Assembly: GCA_012270995.1 (NCBI GenBank) | Contig: JAAXHG010000132.1 | Coordinates: forward strand, 102,978-166,977 | DNA length: 64,000 nt | Direction: 5' to 3' | Source of the DNA: Vicinamibacteraceae bacterium | GTDB lineage: Bacteria > Acidobacteriota > Thermoanaerobaculia > Multivoradales > Multivoraceae | Part shown: one piece after another, positions 27,185-35,553 of the stretch | How the letters are laid out: every line of letters begins with the position of its first letter | How positions within the stretch are numbered: position 1 is the first letter of the stretch | Program-made: the position numbers and the translations under genes | Notes under the pieces: generated by a model | The model's input: only the letters and a program-made list of their open reading frames with translations | The model's database searches: none | What the model was told of the DNA's origin: nothing

Positions 27185-28398
27185 TCACCGTCGTCCTCGG
27201 GGTGACGATGTTCACCGTCGTCATCCTCGCCCTGGTCACGGTCCTGATGCAGGCCAAGGCCCGGCTCGTCGCGGGCGGCGAAGTGTCGATCCTCATCAAC
27301 GACGAGAAGACGCTGGCCGCCGCCACCGGCGGCACCCTGCTCGGCACCCTGGCCGAGCACCAGATCTTCATTCCCTCCGCCTGCGGCGGCCAGGGCACCT
27401 GCGGCGTCTGCACCGTCGACGTGTTCGAGGGCGGCGGCGCCATGCTGCCGACCGAGAAGACCCACATCAGCGGCCGCGAGGCGCGCGAGGGCTGCCGCCT
27501 GAGCTGCCAGGTCAAGATCAAGGAGGACATGAAGATCGGCATCCCGGCCGAGGTCTTCGGGGTCAAGAAGTGGCAGTGCAAGGTCCGCTCGAACGAGAAC
27601 GTCGCCACCTTCATCAAGGAACTCGTGCTGGAGCTGCCCGAAGGCGAGGAGGTTCCCTTCCGCGCCGGCGGCTACATCCAGATCGAGTGCCCTCCGCACG
27701 TCGTGAACTACAGCGATTTCACGATCGAGGACGACTACCACGACGACTGGGACCGCTTCAAGCTCTGGAATCTGGTCTCCAAGGTCGACGAGACGGTGGT
27801 CCGCGCCTACTCGATGGCGAACTACCCGGAGGAGAAGGGCGTCATCATGCTGAACGTCCGGGTGGCGACGCCGCCGCCGCGCGAGATGGACCTGCCGCCC
27901 GGCCAGATGTCGTCCTACATCTTCGACCTGAAACCAGGCGACGACGTGACGATCGCCGGCCCCTTCGGCGAGTTCTTCGCCAAGGACACGGACGCCGAGA
28001 TGGTGTTCGTCGGAGGCGGCGCCGGCATGGCGCCCATGCGCTCCCACATCTTCGACCAGTTCCGCCGCATCCGCACGGACCGCAAGGTGTCCTTCTGGTA
28101 CGGCGCCCGCTCCTACCGCGAGGCCTTCTACATCGATCACTTCGACCGGATCGCGGAGGAGAACCCGAACTTCACCTGGCATCTGGCGCTCTCCGATCCG
28201 CTCGAGGAGGACAACTGGGACGGCTACACGGGCTTCATCCACCAAGTCCTGTACGACAACTACCTGAACGATCACCCCGCCCCGGAAGACGTCGAGTACT
28301 ACCTCTGCGGCCCGCCCCTGATGCTCCAGGCCTGCATGAAGATGCTCGACGACCTCGGCGTCGAGCCCGAGAACATCGCCTTCGACGACTTCGGCTGA
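27181..28398 (+). CDS. nqrF: Na+-translocating NADH:quinone reductase subunit F
   Basis: 405 residues from GTG 27181. An N-terminal membrane helix (about 5-22) is followed by a plant-type [2Fe-2S] ferredoxin domain with [17 protein letters not shown] and a later CRLSCQ. The FAD domain has [13 protein letters not shown] and the NADH domain has [20 protein letters not shown] and [18 protein letters not shown]. This subunit oxidises NADH and feeds electrons into the pump. The GTG start was created in the duplicated segment, so the annotated N-terminus is somewhat uncertain. Confidence 0.96.
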   Translation: MITVVLGVTMFTVVILALVTVLMQAKARLVAGGEVSILINDEKTLAAATGGTLLGTLAEHQIFIPSACGGQGTCGVCTVDVFEGGGAMLPTEKTHISGREAREGCRLSCQVKIKEDMKIGIPAEVFGVKKWQCKVRSNENVATFIKELVLELPEGEEVPFRAGGYIQIECPPHVVNYSDFTIEDDYHDDWDRFKLWNLVSKVDETVVRAYSMANYPEEKGVIMLNVRVATPPPREMDLPPGQMSSYIFDLKPGDDVTIAGPFGEFFAKDTDAEMVFVGGGAGMAPMRSHIFDQFRRIRTDRKVSFWYGARSYREAFYIDHFDRIAEENPNFTWHLALSDPLEEDNWDGYTGFIHQVLYDNYLNDHPAPEDVEYYLCGPPLMLQACMKMLDDLGVEPENIAFDDFG

Positions 28399-28413
28399 GG
28401 CCTGGGCCTGGGG

Positions 28414-29583
28414 ATGCGCGAGAGCGCGCGGCTGTTGGTGGCACCCGCACCTGGCTGGACGATGTCGCGCAGTCGCATCGCAACACTCTCCCCGAACTCT
28501 TGTTCCTCCAAGCGGGGATGGCAAGGAAGCTGGCCGGTGTTGGCAGTTCTCGCTGGCCTCACGATCGGCTGTGGGCAAGCATCCGAAGAAGTCATGCTGC
28601 AGGGCGCGACGATGGGCACCTACTATCGCGTACGCGCGGTCGCGGACTCTGGTGACCGCGAAACGATTCGGGCTCTGGTCCAGCAACGGTTGGATGCGGT
28701 TGACCGCAGGATGTCGACCTACCGGGACGACTCGGAGATCTCGCGCTTCAATCGGCTCGTGGCCGAAGAGTCGATAGTCGTTTCCGAGGAGACGTGGCAG
28801 GTACTCGAACTAGCCTGGAGGGTGCGGGAAGAGAGCGGGGGCGCCTTCGACCCCACCATCGGTCCCCTTGTCGACGCCTGGGGTTTCGGAGCGCCGGGAC
28901 GCGAGGCGGAGCCAGCTCCAGTGGCTGATGATCGTCTGGCCGAGTTGAGAAAGGCGATTGGCGCCATCGAGCTGACATCTGGGGACCGGCGAGTGCTCAA
29001 GCTCCAGGACGAAGCGGCTCTCGACCTGTCAGCAATAGCTAAGGGATGGGCCACGGACCGAGTTTCCGAAGCGCTCACGGAAGCCGGCTACGCCGGTCAC
29101 CTGGTTGAGGTCGGCGGCGAGGTCCGCACGTCCGGGCACAGTCCTGCGAACGACCCGTGGCGCATCGCGATCGAGCGGCCGCCTGTTCGAGTACCCGAGC
29201 CCGGGCCATCCGCCCCAGCAGCCGCAACGGAGGACGCCACCCAGCCGGGCCTGCAGAAGGTCCTCCCCTTCACCGACGGATCCTTGGCGACCTCCGGCGA
29301 CTACCGGAACTACTGGGAACGCGACGGCGTGCGCTACTCCCATACGATCGACCCCCGCACCGGCCGGCCGGTTGAACACGCCCTCGCCTCTGCGAGCGTG
29401 GTCCACACAAGCTGCGCCGCCGCTGATGGCTACGCCACCGCCCTGATGGTCCTCGGCCCCGAGGACGGCCTGGAGTGGGCGGACGAGAACGACATCGCCG
29501 CCCTGCTCCTTGTCTACAGGGAGGACTCGCTGGAGGAACTCACGAGCCGGGCTTTCCGCAACCGGTTCGGACCCGCCGACTAG
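28414..29583 (+). CDS. apbE: FAD:protein FMN transferase (ApbE), lipoprotein
   Basis: 389 residues; an in-frame ATG at 28462 gives a more compact signal peptide and may be the true start. A hydrophobic stretch ends in a lipobox (LAGLTIGC). ApbE signatures are GATMGTYYRVRAV, DAVDRRMSTYRDDSEISRFN, FDPTIGPLVDAWGFG, LDLSAIAKGWATDRV, VEVGGEVRTSGHSP, and the Mg/FAD site SGDYRNYW, then HTIDPRTGRPV. It attaches FMN from FAD to the Thr of SGAT motifs, here in NqrB and NqrC. About 25 residues of Pro/Ala-rich insert (near 260-285) precede the SGDYRN block. Confidence 0.95.
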   Translation: MRESARLLVAPAPGWTMSRSRIATLSPNSCSSKRGWQGSWPVLAVLAGLTIGCGQASEEVMLQGATMGTYYRVRAVADSGDRETIRALVQQRLDAVDRRMSTYRDDSEISRFNRLVAEESIVVSEETWQVLELAWRVREESGGAFDPTIGPLVDAWGFGAPGREAEPAPVADDRLAELRKAIGAIELTSGDRRVLKLQDEAALDLSAIAKGWATDRVSEALTEAGYAGHLVEVGGEVRTSGHSPANDPWRIAIERPPVRVPEPGPSAPAAATEDATQPGLQKVLPFTDGSLATSGDYRNYWERDGVRYSHTIDPRTGRPVEHALASASVVHTSCAAADGYATALMVLGPEDGLEWADENDIAALLLVYREDSLEELTSRAFRNRFGPAD

Positions 29584-29658
29584 CGGCCAGCCCCACGACG
29601 TCCAGCCGGTCCGGCGGGTGCCTCGCCAGCCCCGCGCCGGTAGACTGGCCTGTGAGTC

Positions 29659-29841
29659 ATGGCGGTCCTGTTTCTTTCGATCACTGTCATCGCCGCCTCG
29701 GTGATCCTCATGGCGGTCGGCGTGCTGCTGAGCGGGCGCTGCCTGCGGGGTTCCTGCGGGGGTCCCGATGTGCTCGGGCCCGATGGTGAGCCGCTGAGTT
29801 GCTCCAACTGCCCGCTGCGCCGTGCGCGGGAGGAGACCTGA
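29659..29841 (+). CDS. nqrM: Na+-NQR maturation protein NqrM
   Basis: 60 residues: an N-terminal membrane helix (FLSITVIAASVILMAVGVLL) followed by a Cys-rich tail GRCLRGSCGG, then LSCSNCPLRR. This matches NqrM (DUF539), which is needed to insert iron between NqrD and NqrE. Its position after apbE completes the NQR assembly set. TAGACT lies 12 nt before the ATG. Its end overlaps the start region of the following kinase-mutase gene. Confidence 0.93.
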   Translation: MAVLFLSITVIAASVILMAVGVLLSGRCLRGSCGGPDVLGPDGEPLSCSNCPLRRAREET

Positions 29842-32030
29842 TCGTCACCGAGGGCGCCACCGAGCGCCCGATCCAGATCACTCACCACGGCGAGACGCAG
29901 CCGTTCTCCCGCGGGTTGCTCGCGCGCAGCCTCTACGCCGCCGGACTCGACTTCGACCGGGCCTACCGTCGGGTGGAGCAACTGCAGCGACAGTTGCAGC
30001 ACGAAGGCACGACCAGCCTCGAGAAGCGGCGTCTCGTACGGCGGATCGCCGACTTTCTGGACACGGAAGAGGGCTCGGACACCGCCGGTCGCTACCGGCT
30101 GATCCGCCGCCTGCGGCGGCTGCCCAAACCCCTGATCCTCTACATCGGCGGCGCCGGCGGCACAGGGAAATCGACGCTGGCCCTCGACCTGGCGCCGCAA
30201 CTCCGCATCTACCGGATCAACGCCACCGACACCGTGCGTCAGGTCATGCGGATGGTGTTCGCGCCGGCGATTCTGCCGGCGCTTCACGTCTCGAGCTACG
30301 AGGCGGCAACGGACCCTCCCGCCGAACTTGCCGCGGGAGCCGCGAATCCACAACTCGCCACGCTCGAAGAGCAGGCGACCAGGGTATGCGTCGGCGTGCG
30401 GGCCGTGGTCGAACGGGCGATCGCCGAGAACATCAGCCTCGTGGTCGAGGGGGTCCACCTCTTGCCGGGACTGGTTCCCTTCACCGACCTGGAGGGAGAG
30501 GCGTACCAGTTCTTCGTCATTCTCTCCACCCCGGACGAGGAGGTTCATCGGAGTCACTTTCTGGCTCGCGAGACCTTCGACGGCCGGAAGTCGAGCCGGC
30601 ACCTGGATCACTTCACAGTGATTCGCGAACAGCAGGACCGCCTCCTGCACCTGGCCGGAGAGGCTGACATCCCCATCCTGGACACGACGGACCGCGAGCA
30701 ATCGCTCTCGGCGGCCATCGCCCTGCTCGGACAGAGCCTCTCCCAGCGACTGCCCTGGCTGACCCAGGCGTCGGTCGAGTCGCTCGGCGAACGGCGCACC
30801 CCGGCTCTGCTCCTGGTGATCGACGGACTGCCCGACCGGCCCCTGCGCTCGCTCGGTGCACGGACGCCCCTCGAGGCCGCTCGCACGCGGACTCTCGACC
30901 GGCTGGCCAGGGAGGGCGTCTGCGGTCTGGCCGACCCGGTGGCGCCCGGCGTCGTTCCGGATACGGCCTCGGGCAATCTCGCCCTGTTCGCCCAGTCCCC
31001 GCGGGTGATGACCCGGGGACCGATCGAGGCGCTCGGCGCCGGCCTCAAACTGAAGGCGGGCACGATCGCCATTCGGGGCAACTTCGCCACCCTCGATGAG
31101 CGCGGCAGCGTCGTCGACCGCCGCGCCGGCCGCATCCGCGAGGACGCGAAGAAGCTGGCGAAGGCGATCGACAAGCTGGACCTCCCCGCTTCCGATCGGG
31201 TCAAGGTGCGCGTGCGGGCGACGACCGAGCATCGGCTCGCGATCACGCTGCGCGGAGCAGGGTTGACCTCGGCCATCCAGGGCTCCGACCCGGGCGAGGG
31301 GGCGCCGTCCGGGCCGCCCCTGGCGCCGCGCCCCCTCGATCCCAACGACGACAGCGCCGAGCGAACCGCCCGTGTCCTCGCCCTGTTCGAGCAGGAGGCC
31401 CGACGGGTTCTGGCCCGGCACCCGGTGAACGAGAAACGCCGCAAGAACGGCAAGCTGGCGGCCAATGCCGTCCTCACCCGCGGCGTCGGCCGGCTCCACC
31501 GCCTGCTTCCCCTGGAACCCGGCGGGTTGCCGCTCGAAGCCGCCTGCGTCGGCGGCGACCGGACCGTGATGGGTATTGCCTCGGCGCTCGGCGCATCCGT
31601 GATCCGCCGCCGCGGCATGACCGCGAACGTGGACACGGACCTCTCGCTCAAGTTCGACTGCGCCCTGGAGGCGCTCGAGGGGCACGACCTGGTGATGGTC
31701 CACGTCAAGGGCGCCGACATCGCCGCCCACGACCGCCGCCCCGATCTGAAGGTCGCCTTCCTGGAACGGCTTGACCGCGAACTGGGGACCCTGCTCGACC
31801 GCCTCGACCAACCCGTCCGGGTCGCCGTGACGGCCGACCATGCCACCCTGTCCGAACTGGGCGCGCATGGCGCGGATCCCGTGCCGGTGCTGATCTGGGG
31901 GGAGGGGATCGCGCCGGACGACGTGACCAGCTACGGCGAGCGCGCCGCGGGAACCGGCCGGTTGAGCCGTTTCCCGCTCCAGCTCCTGATCGAGCGCCTC
32001 TTCGAGCAGTACGGCGGCGAGGCGCCCTGA
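29799..32030 (+). CDS. Fused 2-phosphoglycerate kinase / ApgM-type phosphoglycerate mutase
   Basis: 743 residues from TTG 29799. A CTG at 29838, overlapping the nqrM stop (CTGA) and preceded by GGGAGGAG, is an equally plausible start. Residues ~20-100 form an ATP-cone-like segment (ITHHGETQPFSRGLLARSLY). About 115-330 is a P-loop kinase with LYIGGAGGTGKSTLALDLA and LVVEGVHLLPGL, resembling archaeal 2-phosphoglycerate kinase. About 345-740 is an archaeal-type, 2,3-BPG-independent phosphoglycerate mutase (alkaline-phosphatase fold) with IDGLPDRPLRSLGARTPLEA, then VHVKGADIAAHD and VTADHATLSELG. The fusion links making 2,3-bisphosphoglycerate to interconverting 2- and 3-phosphoglycerate. Its physiological product is unknown. 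Confidence 0.88.
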   Translation: MLQLPAAPCAGGDLIVTEGATERPIQITHHGETQPFSRGLLARSLYAAGLDFDRAYRRVEQLQRQLQHEGTTSLEKRRLVRRIADFLDTEEGSDTAGRYRLIRRLRRLPKPLILYIGGAGGTGKSTLALDLAPQLRIYRINATDTVRQVMRMVFAPAILPALHVSSYEAATDPPAELAAGAANPQLATLEEQATRVCVGVRAVVERAIAENISLVVEGVHLLPGLVPFTDLEGEAYQFFVILSTPDEEVHRSHFLARETFDGRKSSRHLDHFTVIREQQDRLLHLAGEADIPILDTTDREQSLSAAIALLGQSLSQRLPWLTQASVESLGERRTPALLLVIDGLPDRPLRSLGARTPLEAARTRTLDRLAREGVCGLADPVAPGVVPDTASGNLALFAQSPRVMTRGPIEALGAGLKLKAGTIAIRGNFATLDERGSVVDRRAGRIREDAKKLAKAIDKLDLPASDRVKVRVRATTEHRLAITLRGAGLTSAIQGSDPGEGAPSGPPLAPRPLDPNDDSAERTARVLALFEQEARRVLARHPVNEKRRKNGKLAANAVLTRGVGRLHRLLPLEPGGLPLEAACVGGDRTVMGIASALGASVIRRRGMTANVDTDLSLKFDCALEALEGHDLVMVHVKGADIAAHDRRPDLKVAFLERLDRELGTLLDRLDQPVRVAVTADHATLSELGAHGADPVPVLIWGEGIAPDDVTSYGERAAGTGRLSRFPLQLLIERLFEQYGGEAP

Positions 32031-32537
32031 GTGGCGAAGAAGATCGAACGCGCGGTCCAGCGCCGCGCCGATCTGGCGGGCGGCCGCGGCTTCGCCTGCG
32101 TGGCGCTCGACCGGCCGGCCGATCCCGTGAACGTCGGCCACGTGCTGCGGGCGGCGCTCTGCTTCCAGGCCCGCATGATCATCCTGGGCCAGCCGTCGGA
32201 ACACATCGACGTCCTGCGGCTGCCGACGGATCCGACCCTCGCCTACCGGCATGTACCGGTGATCGAGGTTGAGGATCTGCTCGAGGCGGTTCCTCGCGAC
32301 TCGGCCCTGGTCGCGGTCGAGATCGTTCCGGACGCGATCGCGCTGCCCGATTTCGTCCACCCCGAGCGGGCCTGCTACGTGTTCGGTCCCGAGAGCGGTT
32401 CGGTTTCCGAACGCATCCTGGAGCAGAGCGACCACCGCCTTCGCGTGCCCACCGCGGTGTCGCTGAACCTCGGCATGACGGTCGGCGTCGTGCTCTACGA
32501 TCGCTGCGCCGACCGCTGGCGCGGGAATCGCGAATGA
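32031..32537 (+). CDS. SpoU-family RNA 2'-O-methyltransferase
   Basis: 168 residues from GTG 32031, directly after the preceding stop. The three SPOUT motifs are present: DPVNVGHVLRAALCF (motif 1, about 30-44), CYVFGPESGSVSERILEQ (motif 2, about 115-132) and VPTAVSLNLGMTVGVVLYDR (motif 3, the knot, about 141-160). It methylates a ribose in tRNA or rRNA using SAM. It lacks an N-terminal substrate-binding extension, so it resembles the TrmL/short SpoU type. The target is not predictable. It converges on the next gene, whose stop is only one base away. Confidence 0.9.
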   Translation: MAKKIERAVQRRADLAGGRGFACVALDRPADPVNVGHVLRAALCFQARMIILGQPSEHIDVLRLPTDPTLAYRHVPVIEVEDLLEAVPRDSALVAVEIVPDAIALPDFVHPERACYVFGPESGSVSERILEQSDHRLRVPTAVSLNLGMTVGVVLYDRCADRWRGNRE

Positions 32538-32538
32538 G

Positions 32539-33231
32539 TCAGCTCTCGCGCGGCGACGTCGCCGGCTCGGCGAAGAGAGAGAGCAGGGGAAGTCCGAGCC
32601 GCTCGCGCACCAGGCGGCGCACAAGGCGCTGACGAAGATCCGGGAGCCTGCTCTCGTCCACTCGCCCCGCCGTCCGCCCCAACGCTTCGTCTGCGGCCGC
32701 CAGGACAGCCTCGCGGTCCGCCGTTGCAAGCGAGTCGAACGCCTGTCCGACCAGCTCGAGATCCAACGCTGCCAGCCTCGCCTCGACCTCCGGCGCCGCC
32801 CCGTCCAGCGTCAGGAGCCTGCGTCTCGTGGCGTCGACTCCCTGAAGCGAGGAGGGCAGAGCTGCCGCGAGGGCCGCCAGCTTCCCTGGCACATCGATGG
32901 TCGATGGCCGGCGACGAACCGGCGGCGCCGGTCCCAGCTCCCGATACACGGCCCACGCCTTCTCCACCGCCGGCCGGCAGTAGCGCAGACTGCTCACGCG
33001 CCGCTTTGGCGCGTCCGGCGCCGCGGCCGCCCGTTCGGCCCGCCGCGCGAACACTTCGCGGATGCTCTCGAGAACCAGGTCAAGCGGTACGCCATCCCGC
33101 CGCCACTTTCGCGCAAGCCGCCAGTCCGCCGGACTCAGCAGCAGGGGCGCTCCCCGCAGCCTGATGAACTCCTCCTCGATCACATCAAAGTAGCCGCAGT
33201 GGCTACGCTCGTTCTGACTCGACTTGCCCAT
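32539..33231 (-). CDS. Conserved hypothetical protein (Acidobacteriota-type)
   Basis: 230 residues, predicted all-helical, soluble and Arg/Leu/Ala-rich. The N-terminal part (YFDVIEEEFIRLRGAPLLLS, then PADWRLARKWRRDGVPLDLV, then RREV-like repeats) resembles a hypothetical family I associate with Acidobacteriota genomes. No catalytic motif or membrane segment is evident. It could be a DNA- or RNA-associated protein from its basic character, but that is a guess. A palindrome and a micro-ORF lie 85-215 bases upstream on the same strand. Confidence 0.75.
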   Translation of the reverse strand: MGKSSQNERSHCGYFDVIEEEFIRLRGAPLLLSPADWRLARKWRRDGVPLDLVLESIREVFARRAERAAAAPDAPKRRVSSLRYCRPAVEKAWAVYRELGPAPPVRRRPSTIDVPGKLAALAAALPSSLQGVDATRRRLLTLDGAAPEVEARLAALDLELVGQAFDSLATADREAVLAAADEALGRTAGRVDESRLPDLRQRLVRRLVRERLGLPLLSLFAEPATSPRES

Positions 33232-33315
33232 CTTCCAAGCTCCGGCCGGTCGATCCTGGTCGTATCGAGGCCCTTGCCGGGTTGCCGAGAGTGCGGCACG
33301 GGCCTAGCCCTAGCG

Positions 33316-33350
33316 ACCGATCGCCGAGGCGCTAGCGCCTCGGCGTCGGT
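33316..33350 (-). promoter_or_regulatory. Perfect 24-bp palindrome with flanking stem: hairpin or attenuator candidate
   Basis: 33322-33345 is self-complementary, with CTAG at its centre and CGCCGAGGCG arms. The flanks ACCGA (33316-33320) and TCGGT (33346-33350) extend the stem beyond a one-base bulge. There is no T-run in either direction, so a simple Rho-independent terminator is not shown. It lies between the micro-ORF and the hypothetical gene at 32539-33231. Confidence 0.55.
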
Positions 33351-33430
33351 GCTTTCGCACTGGCTGCGCGCTCTTCTACGCTACCCGTCGAGCGACCGGT
33401 CACCAGTCGGTACGACAGTTTACGCGACAT
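33332..33430 (-). CDS. Possible 32-residue leader micro-ORF
   Basis: ATG at 33430, reading MSRKLSYRLVTGRSTGSVEE and so on, to a TAG at 33334-33332 that falls in the centre of the 24-bp palindrome. TAGTGT lies 10 nt upstream of the ATG. The layout of promoter-like box, micro-ORF, hairpin and downstream gene on one strand resembles a translational attenuator. No coding evidence exists beyond the open frame. Confidence 0.25.
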   Translation of the reverse strand: MSRKLSYRLVTGRSTGSVEERAASAKAPTPRR

Positions 33431-33532
33431 CGGACAGGTCACACTACACCAATGAGTTAGCAGCCGTCTGAGTCGGCTGTGGCGGGGCGGGTGCGTTGCT
33501 GCGGAACCTCCAAGCGCTGATCGTCATTGACC

Positions 33533-34216
33533 TTAGCCAAATGGATCAGCGAGGCACTGTTCCAGGACCAGAGCGGCGGCTTGGTACTCATCCATCGCGG
33601 CCATGCACGCGAGAAAGTCAAACGTGTCAAAAGCGCATGCGGTGTCAACTCTGTCGCTTGCATCGCCGAGCCGTTTCTTCTCCGGGGCACAGAGGTCAAC
33701 TGCCCAAACTCCATTGACGCACTCGTAGGACGGGTTCGGGTGAACATCGCCCAGCGAGCAGGGAGTCCCAAGCCCACCCCCGAATTGAGCGAAACTGACT
33801 AGCGGAGTTGAAGAATCGTAGAGCGCGAACCCTGCAGGAGGGGGAATCAACTCTCTGCCGCGACGTCGTACAGCGTCCTCGTATTCTCGTCGCGACTTCT
33901 CGATGCTGTCAAAGATCTCTTGCCGCTTATCGAGAACGTGTCTCAAGGTCCTGTAGAAGATGTAAGCGTCTCCATCGCTGGCTTCCGCGACCATTTCTTC
34001 TAGAAGCTCGCGCGCTTCTAGCATTTTCACGGCCGAGGGTGCTCCTGTTGGGCGGCCGTCGTCCCCCCGAAGTTCCTCTACACGCTCGCGGGCTTCATTC
34101 AGCATCCCCCGGGCCTCTTCTCGGGCCGAGTCCGATTCGCCGGGTGCTTGGGCGGTCGCTATTCCAGCGGCAGCGACGGTCAACAGCGGAGCCAAGGCGA
34201 GGGCGATTCGACTCAT
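33533..34216 (-). CDS. Secreted hypothetical protein with conserved-looking cysteines
   Basis: 227 residues from the ATG at 34216 (GGGGAGA upstream). An N-terminal signal peptide (MSRIALALAPLLTVAAAGIA) with a TAQA cleavage site is followed by a charged helical stretch (about 25-130: REEARGMLNEARERVEELRG, then LLEEMVAEASDGDAYIFYRT). The C-terminal part contains six Cys in CSLGDVHPNPSYECV, VDLC, TACAFD, FLACMAAMDE and LEQCL, suggesting disulphides. No family is recognised. The area is less GC-rich than the rest of the window. A TAGAGT box lies at 34251-34246 upstream. Confidence 0.7.
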   Translation of the reverse strand: MSRIALALAPLLTVAAAGIATAQAPGESDSAREEARGMLNEARERVEELRGDDGRPTGAPSAVKMLEARELLEEMVAEASDGDAYIFYRTLRHVLDKRQEIFDSIEKSRREYEDAVRRRGRELIPPPAGFALYDSSTPLVSFAQFGGGLGTPCSLGDVHPNPSYECVNGVWAVDLCAPEKKRLGDASDRVDTACAFDTFDFLACMAAMDEYQAAALVLEQCLADPFG

Positions 34217-34492
34217 GACGGTCTCCCCAAGTTGGTTGAAGACCGACTCTAGCATGGGCATCGTGGACCCCTGCCCGTTGCTCTCAGTCATCTTCGCGTC
34301 GTTGATCCAGACGGTCTCGGGCAAGGGTGGGTGCGAAGTCTGCCCGCCAACGAATCGGCCCGGGAAGCCCAAGTGGTGCTTGAGCGTCTTGAACTACGCC
34401 TCCGATTCAGGGATCGTCGGCGGCGACCTTTGGGGCTACCTGCGGATCGCGTGAGTCCGAGCCAGGCAAGCACAAGCGCAGTACCTGAGAAG
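34217..34492. other. Intergenic gap without a clear gene
   Basis: 276 bases between two leftward genes. It holds only the upstream region of the secreted-protein gene (TAGAGT box, GGGGAGA). The short open frames on the plus strand lack codon bias. Confidence 0.5.
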
Positions 34493-34669
34493 TCATCGGC
34501 AATCCGGATGCTCGCGCAGGGCCCGCTCGAAGAAGACCCGGCCTTGGACCGGATCGTCGAAGAACTGGGTCAGGCCGAACTCGGCGTGGTAGATCGAGAT
34601 GTCGTAGCGGATGCCCCGCCGCCGGTCGCCGGGTCGTGGCGGCACGCCGCAGCGCCGGCAGCGGTCCAC
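34493..34669 (-). CDS. Small CxxC protein, 58 residues, downstream of birA
   Basis: GTG at 34669, stop TGA at 34495-34493. The product begins VDRCRRCGVPPRPGDRRRG and continues IRYDISIYHAEFGLTQFFDD, then RVFFERALREHPDCR. Most codons end in G or C, matching real genes of the window and not the other frames. A CxxC pair near the start could form half of a zinc ribbon or a redox site. It is 52 bases downstream of birA on the same strand, so probably in the same transcript. No family is recognised. Confidence 0.6.
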   Translation of the reverse strand: MDRCRRCGVPPRPGDRRRGIRYDISIYHAEFGLTQFFDDPVQGRVFFERALREHPDCR

Positions 34670-34721
34670 ACCGATGCTGCCGACACCGCCGACGCTGCCT
34701 CGGGCCCGAAGACGAGTGGTT

Positions 34722-35540
34722 TCACGCCTCGATGACCTCGCCCGACGCGATCGTGCGCAGGCCGGCCGGCGTCTCGAGCCGGAAGCGTCCGCCGTCGTCG
34801 AAGCCGGCGAAGCGGCCCGAAACCGTCTCGCCGCCGATCCGGCAGCTCACTTCGTCGCCCTCGCGATGGACGGTGCAGCCACGGTAGGAATCCAGCGTGT
34901 ACCCCACATCTCCCGCACGACCCAGCTCGCGTTCCAGCGAACTCGCGAGGCGTGCGACGACGGCCGCCCGTGAGGGTGGCCTCCCGGTTTCGAGCGTGAT
35001 CGATGTCGATGCCGGCGTCGGCAGTTCGCCAGCCGTGCCGAAGTCGTAATTCACGCCGAAACCGACCACCGCCACTGTCTCGCCCCCGCTGCCGACCACC
35101 GTCTCGATCAGGACGCCGGCGATCTTGCGGCCGTCGACGAGCACGTCGTTCGGCCACTTCAGGCCCGCTCGGCCGTTGACGAAGTCCGTCAGCGCACGGC
35201 AGACGCCGATGCCGGCCAGAAGCGGCAGCGACCCGAGTTGGTCCTCCAGGGGGCCCGCTCCCGCGATCGGCAGCGGCTGCAGCCAGGTGCAGTAGAGACC
35301 GCGTCCCGCCGTGCTGACCCACGAGCGGCCCTGTCGACCCCGGCCCGCCGTCTGTTCGAAGGCCACGACCAGGGCCGCCTGCGGCGGCGACTCCTCCTCG
35401 AAGAACCGCTCCGCGAGGGTCTTGACGAAGCGGTTCGTCGAATCGACCGTATCGATCAGCACGAGGTTGCCCGGCAGGCGCGGCGACCAGGCCAGCAGTT
35501 CCCCGGTGAACTGGTCGAATGCCTCGAAGCGGTCCGCCAT
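34722..35540 (-). CDS. birA: Biotin--[acetyl-CoA-carboxylase] ligase
   Basis: 272 residues from ATG 35540. Visible features are DTVDSTNRFVKTLAER (substrate-binding start), the biotin/ATP loop EQTAGRGRQGRSWVSTAGRG (about 63-82), LKWPNDVLVDGRKIAGVLIE (about 125-144) with the conserved KWPND, and a C-terminal SH3-like domain (GETVSGRFAGFDDGGRF). It activates biotin as biotinyl-AMP and transfers it to biotin carboxyl carrier protein. It lacks the N-terminal helix-turn-helix of E. coli BirA, so it is not expected to repress biotin genes. A dispersed repeat lies 13 bases upstream. Confidence 0.93.
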   Translation of the reverse strand: MADRFEAFDQFTGELLAWSPRLPGNLVLIDTVDSTNRFVKTLAERFFEEESPPQAALVVAFEQTAGRGRQGRSWVSTAGRGLYCTWLQPLPIAGAGPLEDQLGSLPLLAGIGVCRALTDFVNGRAGLKWPNDVLVDGRKIAGVLIETVVGSGGETVAVVGFGVNYDFGTAGELPTPASTSITLETGRPPSRAAVVARLASSLERELGRAGDVGYTLDSYRGCTVHREGDEVSCRIGGETVSGRFAGFDDGGRFRLETPAGLRTIASGEVIEA

Positions 35541-35553
35541 AGGGGCGCGAAGG

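Larger units (their letters stand above)
33232..33532. other. Intergenic region of about 300 bases with a strong palindrome and a micro-ORF
   Basis: Between two leftward genes. It contains a perfect 24-base palindrome (33322-33345) and a 32-codon micro-ORF (33332-33430, minus). Otherwise I see no coding signal. Base composition is less GC-rich towards its right end. Confidence 0.6.

Noticed and set aside
29580..32729. 1049-codon minus-strand frame
   Set aside because: Antisense to nqrM, the kinase-mutase fusion and the methyltransferase; no protein-like features.
34215..34454. 79-codon plus-strand frame
   Set aside because: Overlaps the ribosome-binding site of a better-supported minus-strand gene and lacks codon bias.
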